From Anaerobacterium chartisolvens (GTDB lineage: Bacteria; Bacillota; Clostridia; Acetivibrionales; DSM-27016), in assembly GCF_003337415.1 (NCBI RefSeq), contig NZ_QPJT01000011.1:62001-126000 (forward strand): a stretch of DNA of 64,000 nucleotides, read 5' to 3'. The notes beneath the pieces are model-generated. The model was not told the DNA's origin, ran no database searches, and saw only the letters and a list, made by a program, of their open reading frames with translations. A program made the translations under genes and the position numbers. Positions 25,142 to 34,687 of this stretch are shown in pieces. Every line of letters begins with the position of its first letter. The first letter of the stretch is position 1.

Positions 25142-26344
25142 ATGTTGAAAGAGAGTATAAAAGAGCAGATCTTAATCAAAGTAAAAGGTGAAGCCTTTAA
25201 AAAGCATCCTTTTTTTTACCTGTATGATTTAAGTAATATTACTAGTAAACTTGAACTGCTAAATACTTATGCTGCCGATAATATATCTTTGTATTACGCA
25301 ATGAAGGCTAATAGCAACTTTGAAATTTTAGAACTTATCAAAAAGCATCCGAATGTAAAAGGAGTAGAGATCGCTTCGTCAGGTGAATTAGATATTGCAC
25401 TTAGTCATTTTAAACCACTTCAGGTTATATATACCGGGCCAGGCAAAAGACCCTATGAGCTTGAGCTTTCATTAAATAATAAGATTCGGTTCCTAAGTGC
25501 TGAGTCATTGACAGAAGTGTATCGTATCAGTGAACTGATTGAGATACATAACTTGGGAAAGGCTGATATTCTAATTAGAATTAATCCTAATTATGATATA
25601 AAGAATTCACTCAAAAAAATGGGGGGAATCTCTTCTAAAATGGGAATTGATGAAGACAGGATTATTGATGTTTTAGAGGAGGTTTTAAAATTTAAAAATA
25701 TCAATGTGGCTGGAGTTCATGTTTTTGCAGCAAGCGGAATTATTGAGCATAAGGATCTGTTAGAATATGTAGAGTATATTTTTAGACTGGTTTCAAAAAT
25801 AGAGAGCATATGCAACAGAGAGTTTAAGATTATTGACTTTGGCGGCGGTTTTGGGATTGATTATTCGTGCGCAAATAAAAAATTTAATGTTGAAGCATTC
25901 TTTAATCATTTAAAAATGCTGGTAGATAATTTCCAATATAATAATAAGGAGCTGGTATTGGAGTTAGGCAGGTTTATTACTGCAGAAGCAGGCTATTATA
26001 TATCACAAATAATTGATATAAAAGAATCCAAGGGGAAAAAACATATTATTATAGGCGGAGGTATTAATCACATAAGATTAATAAGAAAACACCCAATAAA
26101 CATTATACCTATGGGCAATCGCTTAATATATGATAAGCAGCCTGCTGTAAAGGATGAATTTGTTGAAATAGAAGGCCCTCTTTGCTTTGGAGAGGATAAG
26201 ATTGATGAGGATATTTTTATAAAGGAAGCAAACATAGGTGATTTAGTTGTTATCTCGCATGTTGGAGCTTACGGATATAATGTAGCTTCTTTGGAGTTCT
26301 TGTGTCATCCTAAGCCAAATGAATATGTTTGCTGTAATGCTTAA
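25142..26344 (+). CDS. PLP-dependent decarboxylase, DAP/Orn decarboxylase (type III fold) family
   Basis: 400 residues with an alanine-racemase-like barrel. The PLP lysine is Lys55 in Y-Y-A-M-K-A-N, followed by G-V-E-I-A-S-S-G-E-L, H-V-F-A-A-S-G, D-F-G-G-G-F-G-I, E-L-G-R-F-I-T-A-E-A-G and the C-terminal H-V-G-A-Y-G. It lies in the clade-like neighbourhood of DAP decarboxylases and relatives such as BtrK that act on carrier-protein-bound amino acids. The substrate is unknown. In this cluster it could decarboxylate an ACP-bound amino acid for a side chain. AAGGAA ribosome site; about 95 bp after the CarA-like gene. Confidence 0.85.
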   Translation: MLKESIKEQILIKVKGEAFKKHPFFYLYDLSNITSKLELLNTYAADNISLYYAMKANSNFEILELIKKHPNVKGVEIASSGELDIALSHFKPLQVIYTGPGKRPYELELSLNNKIRFLSAESLTEVYRISELIEIHNLGKADILIRINPNYDIKNSLKKMGGISSKMGIDEDRIIDVLEEVLKFKNINVAGVHVFAASGIIEHKDLLEYVEYIFRLVSKIESICNREFKIIDFGGGFGIDYSCANKKFNVEAFFNHLKMLVDNFQYNNKELVLELGRFITAEAGYYISQIIDIKESKGKKHIIIGGGINHIRLIRKHPINIIPMGNRLIYDKQPAVKDEFVEIEGPLCFGEDKIDEDIFIKEANIGDLVVISHVGAYGYNVASLEFLCHPKPNEYVCCNA

Positions 26345-26380
26345 TAAGAATTTATAAATTAATTATAAGGGGAACTTTAT

Positions 26381-27481
26381 ATGGAAAAGAAGACTGTTTA
26401 CCAATTAAATGATGAATATTTAAAACGAATTTTAAGCATCCATTTTGATAGGAATAACGGATCTCCGTATTGGTTGGAAAAGGCTAAAGAGAAAAATATA
26501 GATGTTTTGAGTGAAATAAATTCATTTGAGGTATTTAAGGATTTGTTTGCTTTTAAAACAAGAAATGAGATGGCTGAATATGAAGATGATTTAAGAACGA
26601 GACAGCTCGAAGACTTTATACCTAGAAGTGTAAAGAAGAAAGCTCCCTGGATTTGGGCTTCTGAAACAGGAGGTACAACCGGTATTGCGAAGCGTGGGAC
26701 ATGGGGAAGTCAATACTGGGATGATATTTTAGATTTCTCGAATGAGTTTTTAGATTTGCATGGGGTTCCTAAAAATGAGAACTGGCTTTTTATAGGTCCA
26801 ACCGGACCGCATACAACTGGAAGGTTATTGATTTCTATTGCAGAAAATAGAGGTGGAATGATTTATTGCATTGATATGGACCCTAGAATTGTAAGGCTTT
26901 ATCTTGCAGAAGGCAATGAAAAAGCTGTTCAAAGATATGTTGAGCATTTGTGGGAGCAGGTTGTTCCAATAATTAAATATCAGAATATAGGAGTTGTATT
27001 CTGTACTGCAAGTTTACTTGAGCTATTACCGCAATATGTAGATGTTTCTCTCTTTGAAAAGGTTAAGGCTGTTACTCATGCCGGTCTAGCCATGTCCAGA
27101 GATACATATAAATTTTTAAAAGAGGATCTTTTCCCGAACAAGCCTGTTGTAGGAATTTATGGAACGTCTGTTTCTGGTATTTCATTTCAAAAGCCCTATG
27201 AAAAGGAAGATGACTACAGGATTATTTATATACCATCCCAGCCGTTTATTTCTCTGGAGGCTATAAATGAAGACGGAACATTAGCTGATTACGACAAGCA
27301 AGGGGATGTGCGCTGTTTTAGATTTACTGAGGATTCTATTATACCAGGCTTCATTGAAAGGGATAAAGGAATAAGAATAAAACCTTTTGGGAAAGTAGCA
27401 GATAGGTACAATTGGGATTGGATTTGTGATATTCAAAGCCCGGCTTCGTTATCAGGGCAGAAGATGGAAGGAGTATACTAA
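26381..27481 (+). CDS. LuxE-like acyl-activating enzyme (ANL superfamily without full C-domain)
   Basis: 366 residues, the length of LuxE-type acyl-protein synthetases and shorter than usual ANL enzymes. The phosphate-binding loop is S-E-T-G-G-T-T-G-I-A-K (from residue 94), with Y-G-T-S-V-S-G further on. Its last base overlaps the start of the LuxC-like reductase (27481), so the pair is translationally coupled, exactly as a LuxE/LuxC unit: one activates an acid and transfers the acyl group, the other reduces it to an aldehyde. Next to a CarB-like enzyme, which needs an amino-acid semialdehyde, a glutamyl-type substrate is an attractive guess but not shown by sequence. Confidence 0.75.
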   Translation: MEKKTVYQLNDEYLKRILSIHFDRNNGSPYWLEKAKEKNIDVLSEINSFEVFKDLFAFKTRNEMAEYEDDLRTRQLEDFIPRSVKKKAPWIWASETGGTTGIAKRGTWGSQYWDDILDFSNEFLDLHGVPKNENWLFIGPTGPHTTGRLLISIAENRGGMIYCIDMDPRIVRLYLAEGNEKAVQRYVEHLWEQVVPIIKYQNIGVVFCTASLLELLPQYVDVSLFEKVKAVTHAGLAMSRDTYKFLKEDLFPNKPVVGIYGTSVSGISFQKPYEKEDDYRIIYIPSQPFISLEAINEDGTLADYDKQGDVRCFRFTEDSIIPGFIERDKGIRIKPFGKVADRYNWDWICDIQSPASLSGQKMEGVY

Positions 27482-28884
27482 TGATTTGTATTCCTGCTGT
27501 TTTAAATAACGATTATATTTACACAATGGAGAAGGATGATATAGTATCAGTCAATAATAGACTAATTGCTCAATCATCTGTTTTTCCCATTATTAGGCTC
27601 AGCCAGGTTAAAAAGCATGGAGAAGAATGCTTTAAAAACTTCCAATCAATACCGATCAGGAATGTATTGGATGATCTTAAAAAAGCTGCAGAAGTTTTTA
27701 AAAAAATGGAGTTTGAAATTGGAAACATTAAGATAAACAAGAGTGATTATGTAAGGCTGGTTTCTGAAAGTACCGGACTGACGCCTGTTATTGTAAAGAG
27801 CGAAATAAATGAAATCGCAGATATTTTATATAACATGGAAGATATATTGAAGGTACAGATTCCGGGAAATATTGATGATGCATTAGATAAAAGGCTGTAT
27901 TTCAATCATAATAGTTGCATAGGATATTATCCTGCAGGGAAGACATTAGCAATCAAGCTTCCGGGGAATATTCCAACTATTTGCCTTTATTGGTTAATAC
28001 CATTTGCACAAAAAAGGCCGGTATTTTTGATACCGCCAAAAGAAGACCTGTTTACACATTTTTTGTTGGTGGAGGCTATAAAAAAGGTTAATCCGGTTCT
28101 TGCCTCTTTTATTACCTTTTTGCCGTGCAAAAATCAGTTTCAGTCGAATTTATTTAATATTTCTGACCAGATAATGGTTCCTGAAAGTGCAATGTCTTTG
28201 ATGAAAAATTCAGAGGATTTACTTTGTAAAACTTATTTTATTCATTATGGACGCAGTAAGTTTCTGATAACAGATAGCTATAAATCTGAGTTTGCAGATA
28301 TGTTATTCCGTAAGATGACATGGAATAACGGCAGAACCTGTACCGGTTTAACCTCTGTAATTACTACAAACAATGCAGAAGCAATTGCGAATGATTTGTC
28401 GATGAAAATAATCATGAATATTGAACAAAATACTGAGGAAATGGTTCCCGCATTTTCACTTGAAAAAGCAAAGCTATTAAATGACATGATAGAAGAATTT
28501 GTGTCAAGAGGCGAGGCTGTTGATGTTACTTCGAAAATAAGAAATAAGTCTCGGCTAATTGAAGTCAATAATAAAGGAATACTTTATCCTACGGTATTGT
28601 TAATAAAGAATAAAAAAAGTAAGGTCTTCGGCTTGGAATTGCCGTTTCCATTTGTATCCATTATTCAGTTGGAAGACGAGGATGAAATTATTGAATACTC
28701 AAAAAACACTTTAATACTGAGTGTTATATCGGGAAATGATAACCTAATCAATGATTTGTGTTACGAAAAGAGTATATTGAAAGTGTTTTCCGGAGTGAAT
28801 ATAGAAAGAGGCTATAATTATTTTGATCCTCATGAAGGCTATATTCTCGATTATTTGAATCAAAAAAAGGCTGTATTGCTTTAG
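27481..28884 (+). CDS. LuxC-like acyl reductase (aldehyde dehydrogenase superfamily)
   Basis: 467 residues. The catalytic cysteine is Cys287 in N-N-G-R-T-C-T-G. The N-terminal region has the Y-Y-P-A-G-K...L-P-G-N-I-P pattern of LuxC acyl-CoA/acyl-protein reductases. These enzymes take an acyl group from the partner synthetase onto the cysteine and reduce it with NADPH to the aldehyde. The ATG at 27481 uses the last base of the upstream stop codon. It probably delivers the aldehyde consumed by an early pathway step. Confidence 0.8.
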   Translation: MICIPAVLNNDYIYTMEKDDIVSVNNRLIAQSSVFPIIRLSQVKKHGEECFKNFQSIPIRNVLDDLKKAAEVFKKMEFEIGNIKINKSDYVRLVSESTGLTPVIVKSEINEIADILYNMEDILKVQIPGNIDDALDKRLYFNHNSCIGYYPAGKTLAIKLPGNIPTICLYWLIPFAQKRPVFLIPPKEDLFTHFLLVEAIKKVNPVLASFITFLPCKNQFQSNLFNISDQIMVPESAMSLMKNSEDLLCKTYFIHYGRSKFLITDSYKSEFADMLFRKMTWNNGRTCTGLTSVITTNNAEAIANDLSMKIIMNIEQNTEEMVPAFSLEKAKLLNDMIEEFVSRGEAVDVTSKIRNKSRLIEVNNKGILYPTVLLIKNKKSKVFGLELPFPFVSIIQLEDEDEIIEYSKNTLILSVISGNDNLINDLCYEKSILKVFSGVNIERGYNYFDPHEGYILDYLNQKKAVLL

Positions 28885-28981
28885 AAAAAAAAGCTAGGTT
28901 TTTTATAATTAAGGTATAAAATATATAGCGTAAATTTAAGCTTTATTAAATAACCTTAATAAGATTGGAGAGACGATAATT

Positions 28982-30193
28982 ATGATTAACAAAGCTGGTT
29001 TGACTGCGGTTAAAGGATTTAAATATGCCGGAATTAATGCTGGTGACAGTAAAAAGAAAAATATTGGGCTTATATACTCAACTACTGAAGAAACTTATGG
29101 AGTTGCAGTTTATACAAAGAGCGATGTTCTTGCGGCTCCGGTAATGATATCCAAGGAAAATGATGCTATAACAAATAAAAAAAGAGCTGTTCTAATAAAT
29201 AGTGGGAATGCGAATGCATTTACTGGGAAAAAAGGGTTTAATGATGCAAAAAGCTGTACTAATAAAGCTGCCATTCTGCTTGATATAAAGCCTGAAGAAG
29301 TATATATAGGGTCCACTGGTATTATCGGTCGCGAACTTGATGTTGATTCCATTTTAAATGGTGTTAAAAAATCAGCTAAAGATTTAATGGAAGGTGAGAA
29401 TAAAGCTCTTGACTTTATCGAAGCTATCATGACAACCGATACCAGAGTTAAGCAGGCCTCAATAAGCTTTGAAATAGATGGCAAACCGGTTAATATCGCT
29501 TCATGCGCAAAAGGTGCAGGAATGATTATGCCAAATATGGCTACAATGCTTTGCGTAATTACTACTGATGCCAAAATTACACCGACTATGATGTCAAAAG
29601 CCCTAAACGCATCAGTTGAGCATACTTTTAATTGCATAACAATTGATGGAGATACCAGCACGAATGACAGCATATTTTTACTTTCCAACGGTTTAGCAAA
29701 TAATGAAATTATAGACTCTGAGGGAGAAAATTTCAGCATATTTACACAAAAGCTTCATCTTCTTATGGAACATATGGCAAAAGAGGTTGTTAATGATGGT
29801 GAAGGGATAACTAAATTCATTACTATAAAAGTTATTAATACCCCTACGAGAGAGAATGCCAAGAGCATAGCATTTTCCATTGGTAACTCTCCGTTAGTAA
29901 AAACTACATTTTACGGACAGCAATTGAACTGGGGACGTATATTAATGGCAATAGGAAAGGCACAAACTGGATTGAATTGTAATATTATTGATATTTATGT
30001 AAATGGATTCAGGGTGGTTGGAGATGGCGAACCGGCATTGAGCTCAGAAGAATTTAAAAAGGCTGAACAATCACTTTCCGATAGGAATATTGACATATTA
30101 ATTGATTTCAAACAAGGCGATGATAAAATAACAGTCTGGACATGTGACTACTCTATAGACTACATCAAAATAAATGCTAACTATATTACTTGA
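28982..30193 (+). CDS. ArgJ-type ornithine/glutamate N-acetyltransferase
   Basis: 403 residues, standard ArgJ length. The self-cleavage site is present (K-G-A-G-M-I-M-P-N-M-A-T-M-L; Thr188 would become the N-terminal nucleophile), as is N-S-G-N-A-N-A-F-T-G near residue 75 and G-Q-Q-L-N-W-G-R. ArgJ moves an acetyl group between ornithine and glutamate. Relatives occur in the clavulanic acid cluster (OAT). No other arginine genes are nearby, so it is a cluster gene. One reading is that it adds or removes an N-acyl protecting group while the side-chain carboxylate is reduced by the LuxE/LuxC-like pair. Confidence 0.88.
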   Translation: MINKAGLTAVKGFKYAGINAGDSKKKNIGLIYSTTEETYGVAVYTKSDVLAAPVMISKENDAITNKKRAVLINSGNANAFTGKKGFNDAKSCTNKAAILLDIKPEEVYIGSTGIIGRELDVDSILNGVKKSAKDLMEGENKALDFIEAIMTTDTRVKQASISFEIDGKPVNIASCAKGAGMIMPNMATMLCVITTDAKITPTMMSKALNASVEHTFNCITIDGDTSTNDSIFLLSNGLANNEIIDSEGENFSIFTQKLHLLMEHMAKEVVNDGEGITKFITIKVINTPTRENAKSIAFSIGNSPLVKTTFYGQQLNWGRILMAIGKAQTGLNCNIIDIYVNGFRVVGDGEPALSSEEFKKAEQSLSDRNIDILIDFKQGDDKITVWTCDYSIDYIKINANYIT

Positions 30194-30210
30194 TAATGGG
30201 GAGAGGTAAA

Positions 30211-31566
30211 ATGAAGATTTTGTTAATATGGCCTCCATTACCTGAGTACTGTGTATTAACCCAAGAATTTAGCTGTTGCGAGCCATTGGGACTTGAATAT
30301 ATAGCAGCACCCGTTATTGATAAATTTGGTGTTGAAATACTGGATATGCGTTTTGACAAGAACTTATTGGAGGTATTAAAACAAAAAGAACCTGATATAG
30401 TGGGATTGTCAATCCCATATACTACAACGGTAAATGTTTGCAATGATTTGTTGAAAATAATAAAAGCTTATAATCCTAATATTAAAGTTATTATAGGAGG
30501 GCATCATCCAACAGTTGGATTGAGGCACATATCTACAGAATATGTTGATTATGTAATTGTCGGAGAAGGGGTAGAAACCCTTCGGAACCTGCTTGAAGCT
30601 ATCGCTCAAAATGGAGACCTCAGAGAGATAAACGGTTTGGCATTTAAAGCTTCAGGAGAATTTATTTATAACAAAAGTTATGAATTGCAAACATTAGATT
30701 ACTATCCTCAGCCGGCAAGAAATCTTACTGCAAAATACAGGGATAAATACTTCCATGCACACTATAAGCCTGTAGCTTTAATGAGGTTTTCTTATGGATG
30801 TCCATATAATTGCTCGTTCTGTGTGCTGTGGAAATTATGTAATCGAAAATATATATCCAGAAACAATGAACTCGTTGTTAAAGAATTGTTGGAACTGGAT
30901 AATGAGAATATTTATGTTGTTGATGATGAGGCGTTTATAAACACTGATAACATGAATGACTTGGCGGATAGAATACAAAAAAACAATATTAAGAAGAAAT
31001 ATCATATGTACGTCAGATCCGATACGGTTGCAAAAAATCCCGGCTTATTTGAAAAATGGGCAAGTATCGGATTGGATTCAGTTCTGATGGGACTTGAATC
31101 AATATTTGAAGATGACTTGAATGAATATAATAAAAGCATTAGTTCCAAAACAGCATATGAAAGCTTAAAGATATTGCATTCAAATGGAGTTGAGGTAAGG
31201 GCGAATTTCATTATTAAGCCTGATTACTCTAAAGAAAAATTCCATCTGGTAAGGAAAGCGGTTGAGCAATATGATATTGATAGGCCCACATTTGCCGTTC
31301 TTACACCATTTTATGGCACGGACGAGTATGAGAAAGTAAAGGACAAGTTTATTATAGAGAAGCTCGAATTTTTCGATTGCTACCATACCTTTATGAAGAC
31401 TGCGCTTCCTTTGAAGGAGTTTTATTATGAATTTGCAGAGCTGTTTAAATGTGCGCAAAACAGAAAGAAAGATGGTAATAAGGAAAAGGTGTTTTATGCA
31501 GGGAAAAGCGAAAACTCATTTGAAGAAATGATTGATAAAATGAAGGGGTCATATATTTTTTATTAA
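30211..31566 (+). CDS. Cobalamin-binding radical SAM enzyme
   Basis: About 451 residues from ATG 30211, which has GGGGAG seven bases before; an upstream in-frame ATG at 30190 would swallow that site. N-terminal Rossmann-like B12 domain (I-I-G-G-H-H-P-T-V-G), then the radical SAM cluster C-P-Y-N-C-S-F-C (Cys197, 201, 204). This is the class B architecture. In thienamycin synthesis three such enzymes (ThnK, ThnL, ThnP) act, with ThnK methylating the C6 position twice. A similar alkylation, or an oxygen-free desaturation or epimerisation of the carbapenam, is plausible here. Confidence 0.85.
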   Translation: MKILLIWPPLPEYCVLTQEFSCCEPLGLEYIAAPVIDKFGVEILDMRFDKNLLEVLKQKEPDIVGLSIPYTTTVNVCNDLLKIIKAYNPNIKVIIGGHHPTVGLRHISTEYVDYVIVGEGVETLRNLLEAIAQNGDLREINGLAFKASGEFIYNKSYELQTLDYYPQPARNLTAKYRDKYFHAHYKPVALMRFSYGCPYNCSFCVLWKLCNRKYISRNNELVVKELLELDNENIYVVDDEAFINTDNMNDLADRIQKNNIKKKYHMYVRSDTVAKNPGLFEKWASIGLDSVLMGLESIFEDDLNEYNKSISSKTAYESLKILHSNGVEVRANFIIKPDYSKEKFHLVRKAVEQYDIDRPTFAVLTPFYGTDEYEKVKDKFIIEKLEFFDCYHTFMKTALPLKEFYYEFAELFKCAQNRKKDGNKEKVFYAGKSENSFEEMIDKMKGSYIFY

Positions 31567-31598
31567 ATGTATTAAATATTTGAGGTGAGGGTTAAAGA

Positions 31599-33281
31599 AT
31601 GAACTATAAATCAAAAAGTTTGTTAATAAACTATGTAAGCGTACCTGAACTCTTAAGCTGTTTAATTCCCGATATAGGTTTGGCTCTATTGGCCGGAGCG
31701 CTAAAAAAAGAAGATCACTTGACAAAAATTCTGGATTATTCAACTTTAGAAACAATTAAAAGGTTTTGCCCATCGAAGCATTTACAAGAAGAATTTCGAG
31801 AAATTTCAGGTGATTTGGAAAATTATTTTCAGGAAAGTAAATTTATTGATAGCGATTTATTAAATAACTTTGATTTATCCAGATATAAAGGTCTACTGGA
31901 AAAGGAAAAAGAAGAAAAAAGCAGGGAAATTAAAAAAATAATAAATGAGATAGATAAAGAAATTCAAGTTATGAAGCCAGATTTTATAGGGTTTAAGCTT
32001 TGGTCAGGAGAATGTTTTATAGAGACAGTAGAAATTGCTGAAGAGATAAAAAAGCGTTATCCGAATTTAAGAATTATTGGGGGAGGACCACAAGTTGATT
32101 GGTCTCAGGAACATATTTATGATGTGACTGATGTTTTTGATGTGCTGGCGTTTGGAGACGGAGACGAAACTATTATTGAAGTAGCTGAGTATTGTATTGG
32201 CGAAAGAGATATTGAGATTATTCCAAACATATTATATAAAAAAGATGGCAAGGTTTGCTTTAATGATTCAAGAATGGTAAAGGATTTGGATAAATTACCG
32301 TTACCGGATTATTCGTATGAAACCTATCCGGCGTTAAAAGCAAACAATAAATTAAAGGTTTTTATGCTTGAAGAGAGCAGAGGGTGTCCACATACCTGTA
32401 ATTTTTGTATACACCCGATTAAATCCGGAGATCGCTGGAGAATTAAAAAACCTGAAAGAATAATTAGCGAAATTGAGAATATTATTAATACGCATAATTC
32501 AAGGTATTTTAGATTTAGTGGTTCTAATACTCCTAATTTGTTACAAACTCAAATTGCACAGGAAATTATCAAAAGGAATATTAAAGTTAGATATAGTAGT
32601 TTTGGACATATAAACGCTTATAGAAATTGCGATTACAGCTTAATGAGAGCTGCCGGATGTGAATCATTGCTATTCGGTCTTGAAACAGGAAACTATGGAT
32701 TGCAGAAGGATGTAATAAATAAAGTAATTAAGGTTGAAGATGCAGAAAAAGTATTGAATGATTGTAAAAGAAGTGGAATCAAGACAGTTGTAAGCGTTAT
32801 ATATCCAAATCCTAAAGAAACTGAAGAAACAAGAAAAGAGACTCTTGAATACCTGAGAAAAATTAAGCCGGATGGTGCGTTTATTTGTATGCCGTTTATT
32901 GTACCAAGGACAAGCTGGTTTATTGATTCAGACAAATACGGAATCGATATTCCTTCAAAAGAAAAACACATACGTTTTATGATGACATACCATGTTAGAT
33001 ACAATGGGCATCCAATCTTATGGAATTTCGGATCTCATAAAATAAATAATCTTGACTTTAGGCAACAGGGTTTGGAGTGCGGAAGATTTGTAGATGACAT
33101 AAAAAAAATAGGGTTAGCTACACAGGTAACTGAAGAAGAAATGCTTTTTGCATCGATAGTCAAAGAGGATTTTATGGATTTTGCTTTAAAATACCAAAGA
33201 ATTCGAAACAACTGTGATATGGAAGGCCTTGAGAAACTAATAACTAATCTAAATGAAAATGTATGCAATGTTTCAAATTAA
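31599..33281 (+). CDS. Cobalamin-binding radical SAM enzyme
   Basis: 560 residues. The B12-binding region includes I-I-G-G-G-P-Q-V-D-W, and the cluster motif is C-P-H-T-C-N-F-C (Cys263, 267, 270). An insert of charged, probably helical residues (about 75-130) precedes the B12 domain. It starts 32 bp after the first radical SAM gene and is only distantly similar to it, so the two probably do different reactions. The substrate is unknown; a step on the beta-lactam scaffold or its side chain is inferred from position. A short AT-rich gap (33282-33403) follows and may hold a second promoter. Confidence 0.85.
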   Translation: MNYKSKSLLINYVSVPELLSCLIPDIGLALLAGALKKEDHLTKILDYSTLETIKRFCPSKHLQEEFREISGDLENYFQESKFIDSDLLNNFDLSRYKGLLEKEKEEKSREIKKIINEIDKEIQVMKPDFIGFKLWSGECFIETVEIAEEIKKRYPNLRIIGGGPQVDWSQEHIYDVTDVFDVLAFGDGDETIIEVAEYCIGERDIEIIPNILYKKDGKVCFNDSRMVKDLDKLPLPDYSYETYPALKANNKLKVFMLEESRGCPHTCNFCIHPIKSGDRWRIKKPERIISEIENIINTHNSRYFRFSGSNTPNLLQTQIAQEIIKRNIKVRYSSFGHINAYRNCDYSLMRAAGCESLLFGLETGNYGLQKDVINKVIKVEDAEKVLNDCKRSGIKTVVSVIYPNPKETEETRKETLEYLRKIKPDGAFICMPFIVPRTSWFIDSDKYGIDIPSKEKHIRFMMTYHVRYNGHPILWNFGSHKINNLDFRQQGLECGRFVDDIKKIGLATQVTEEEMLFASIVKEDFMDFALKYQRIRNNCDMEGLEKLITNLNENVCNVSN

Positions 33282-33403
33282 TTTTAATGAAGAATAAATG
33301 CTTTTTAGTGATGTAGGGTAAATATTGGTTTATTACGTGTTAATAAGTAATTATAATAATTGTATAATTAGTATTTGAGTAAATCTTAAGGAAAGGGATA
33401 TTT

Positions 33404-34318
33404 ATGAGTATAAAGGTAGGGTACATTGATATTCATTTGCCAGATGAAGCAATACCAATAGATAGTTTTTTAAAAAGCATGAACTTTGAAAACAGTTATG
33501 ATCCTTATAATATTAGCAATAATAAGTTTATTAGTTCAATATATAAAATTGATAGCAATATGGAAGAACATATATTTGAACAGTTAGTCAAAAAATATTT
33601 ACTATATAAGAGATTAGATGGAAGTGAAATTGATTACTTAATATACACGCAAAGTGATTCTAATGAGAACAAATTAAGTGTAGCTTACAGTATTCAATAT
33701 AAATTAAATCTGAGTAATGCGCAGGTGTTTTCAATTAATCAGGGCTGCTCCGGAACTCTAATAGCTATGAAAGTGGCTTCGGCATTAATCAATAACAGGG
33801 CAGCCAGACGAGTTCTCATACTAACAAGCTGTTTTACTCAAAAGGATTCCGAAAGGTTTATTGGTTCAACTATTTTAAGTGACGGTATTGGTTTAATGGA
33901 GGTTACTGGATCTGATGGAGTATTTCAAATGCTTGACTTTATGGGGAAGACAAATGGGGGAATTAATGAAGATAACTTTCACTTGAATGGAAATCCTGCA
34001 AGAATTGTAAATATAGGTGCTAAGCTTATAAAAGCTATTCTTAAAAAAAATAGTATGACTCTTGATAATATAGCGTGCATTGTACCATTAAATACAAGTA
34101 AGGAAGCGTGGAGCCTGTATTGTGATGCCCTCAAATGTACTTTAGACAAGGTGTTTTTGGATAATATTATTGATGGTGGACATATGGGAGCTGTGGATAC
34201 AATAAGAAATCTAAAATCAATAATAGATAAAAACAACTTAAAAGAAGGAGAATATATTATCCTTTTTGGTATGGGGTTTGGTACTTCATGGGATGTAATG
34301 CTTTTACAATCAGTTTAG
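33404..34318 (+). CDS. KAS III-like thiolase-fold protein with altered catalytic triad
   Basis: 304 residues, shorter than FabH. The nucleophile Cys115 is present in N-Q-G-C-S-G. The usual H-Q-A-N histidine segment is replaced by P-L-N-T-S-K, and the usual G-N-T-S asparagine segment reads G-G-H-M-G-A-V-D. The C-terminal G-M-G-F-G-T-S-W is typical of the fold. Loss of the decarboxylation pair suggests it does not condense with malonyl-ACP but transfers an acyl group to an O, N or S nucleophile, as some KAS III-like acyltransferases of natural product pathways do. It stands before an ACP and an acyl-AMP ligase. Confidence 0.78.
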   Translation: MSIKVGYIDIHLPDEAIPIDSFLKSMNFENSYDPYNISNNKFISSIYKIDSNMEEHIFEQLVKKYLLYKRLDGSEIDYLIYTQSDSNENKLSVAYSIQYKLNLSNAQVFSINQGCSGTLIAMKVASALINNRAARRVLILTSCFTQKDSERFIGSTILSDGIGLMEVTGSDGVFQMLDFMGKTNGGINEDNFHLNGNPARIVNIGAKLIKAILKKNSMTLDNIACIVPLNTSKEAWSLYCDALKCTLDKVFLDNIIDGGHMGAVDTIRNLKSIIDKNNLKEGEYIILFGMGFGTSWDVMLLQSV

Positions 34319-34361
34319 ATGTTATTTTAACAGAAGGCTTTCAATTTAAGAGGTATATATT

Positions 34362-34604
34362 ATGAGTATAGAAAATGATATAAAAAAACTATTTGTTAGT
34401 AAATTTAATTTGACAGAGGAAATATTATGTTCCGGTGACAGTATCGTTAATGAAGGACTAATTAGTTCAATAGAATTTGTTAGACTTACAATAGAGCTAG
34501 AGAATCTTTTTGATTTGGAATTTGAAGATGCCGATTTTAATCCGGCAAACTTTAAGAATGTTTCAACGATTGCAAGCTTAGTAATGAAGAAGAAGGAAGT
34601 ATAG
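34362..34604 (+). CDS. Acyl/aminoacyl carrier protein (atypical SSI site)
   Basis: 80 residues. The pattern D-S-I-V-N-E-G-L-I-S-S-I-E-F-V-R-L resembles DltC-like carrier proteins (E-G-L-L-D-S). Ser36 is the probable phosphopantetheine site but is preceded by Ser, not Asp. The helix II region (E-L-E-N-L-F-D-L-E-F) is typical. It is loaded presumably by the acyl-AMP ligase that starts 84 bp later and used by the KAS III-like protein just before it. Confidence 0.85.
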   Translation: MSIENDIKKLFVSKFNLTEEILCSGDSIVNEGLISSIEFVRLTIELENLFDLEFEDADFNPANFKNVSTIASLVMKKKEV

Positions 34605-34687
34605 CATAGAAAGACTTATATTATAATAATCAGCCAGCAAAGAGACAAATAGGGTTTAGGTTAATATAAACAAGCTGTGAGGTTAAA

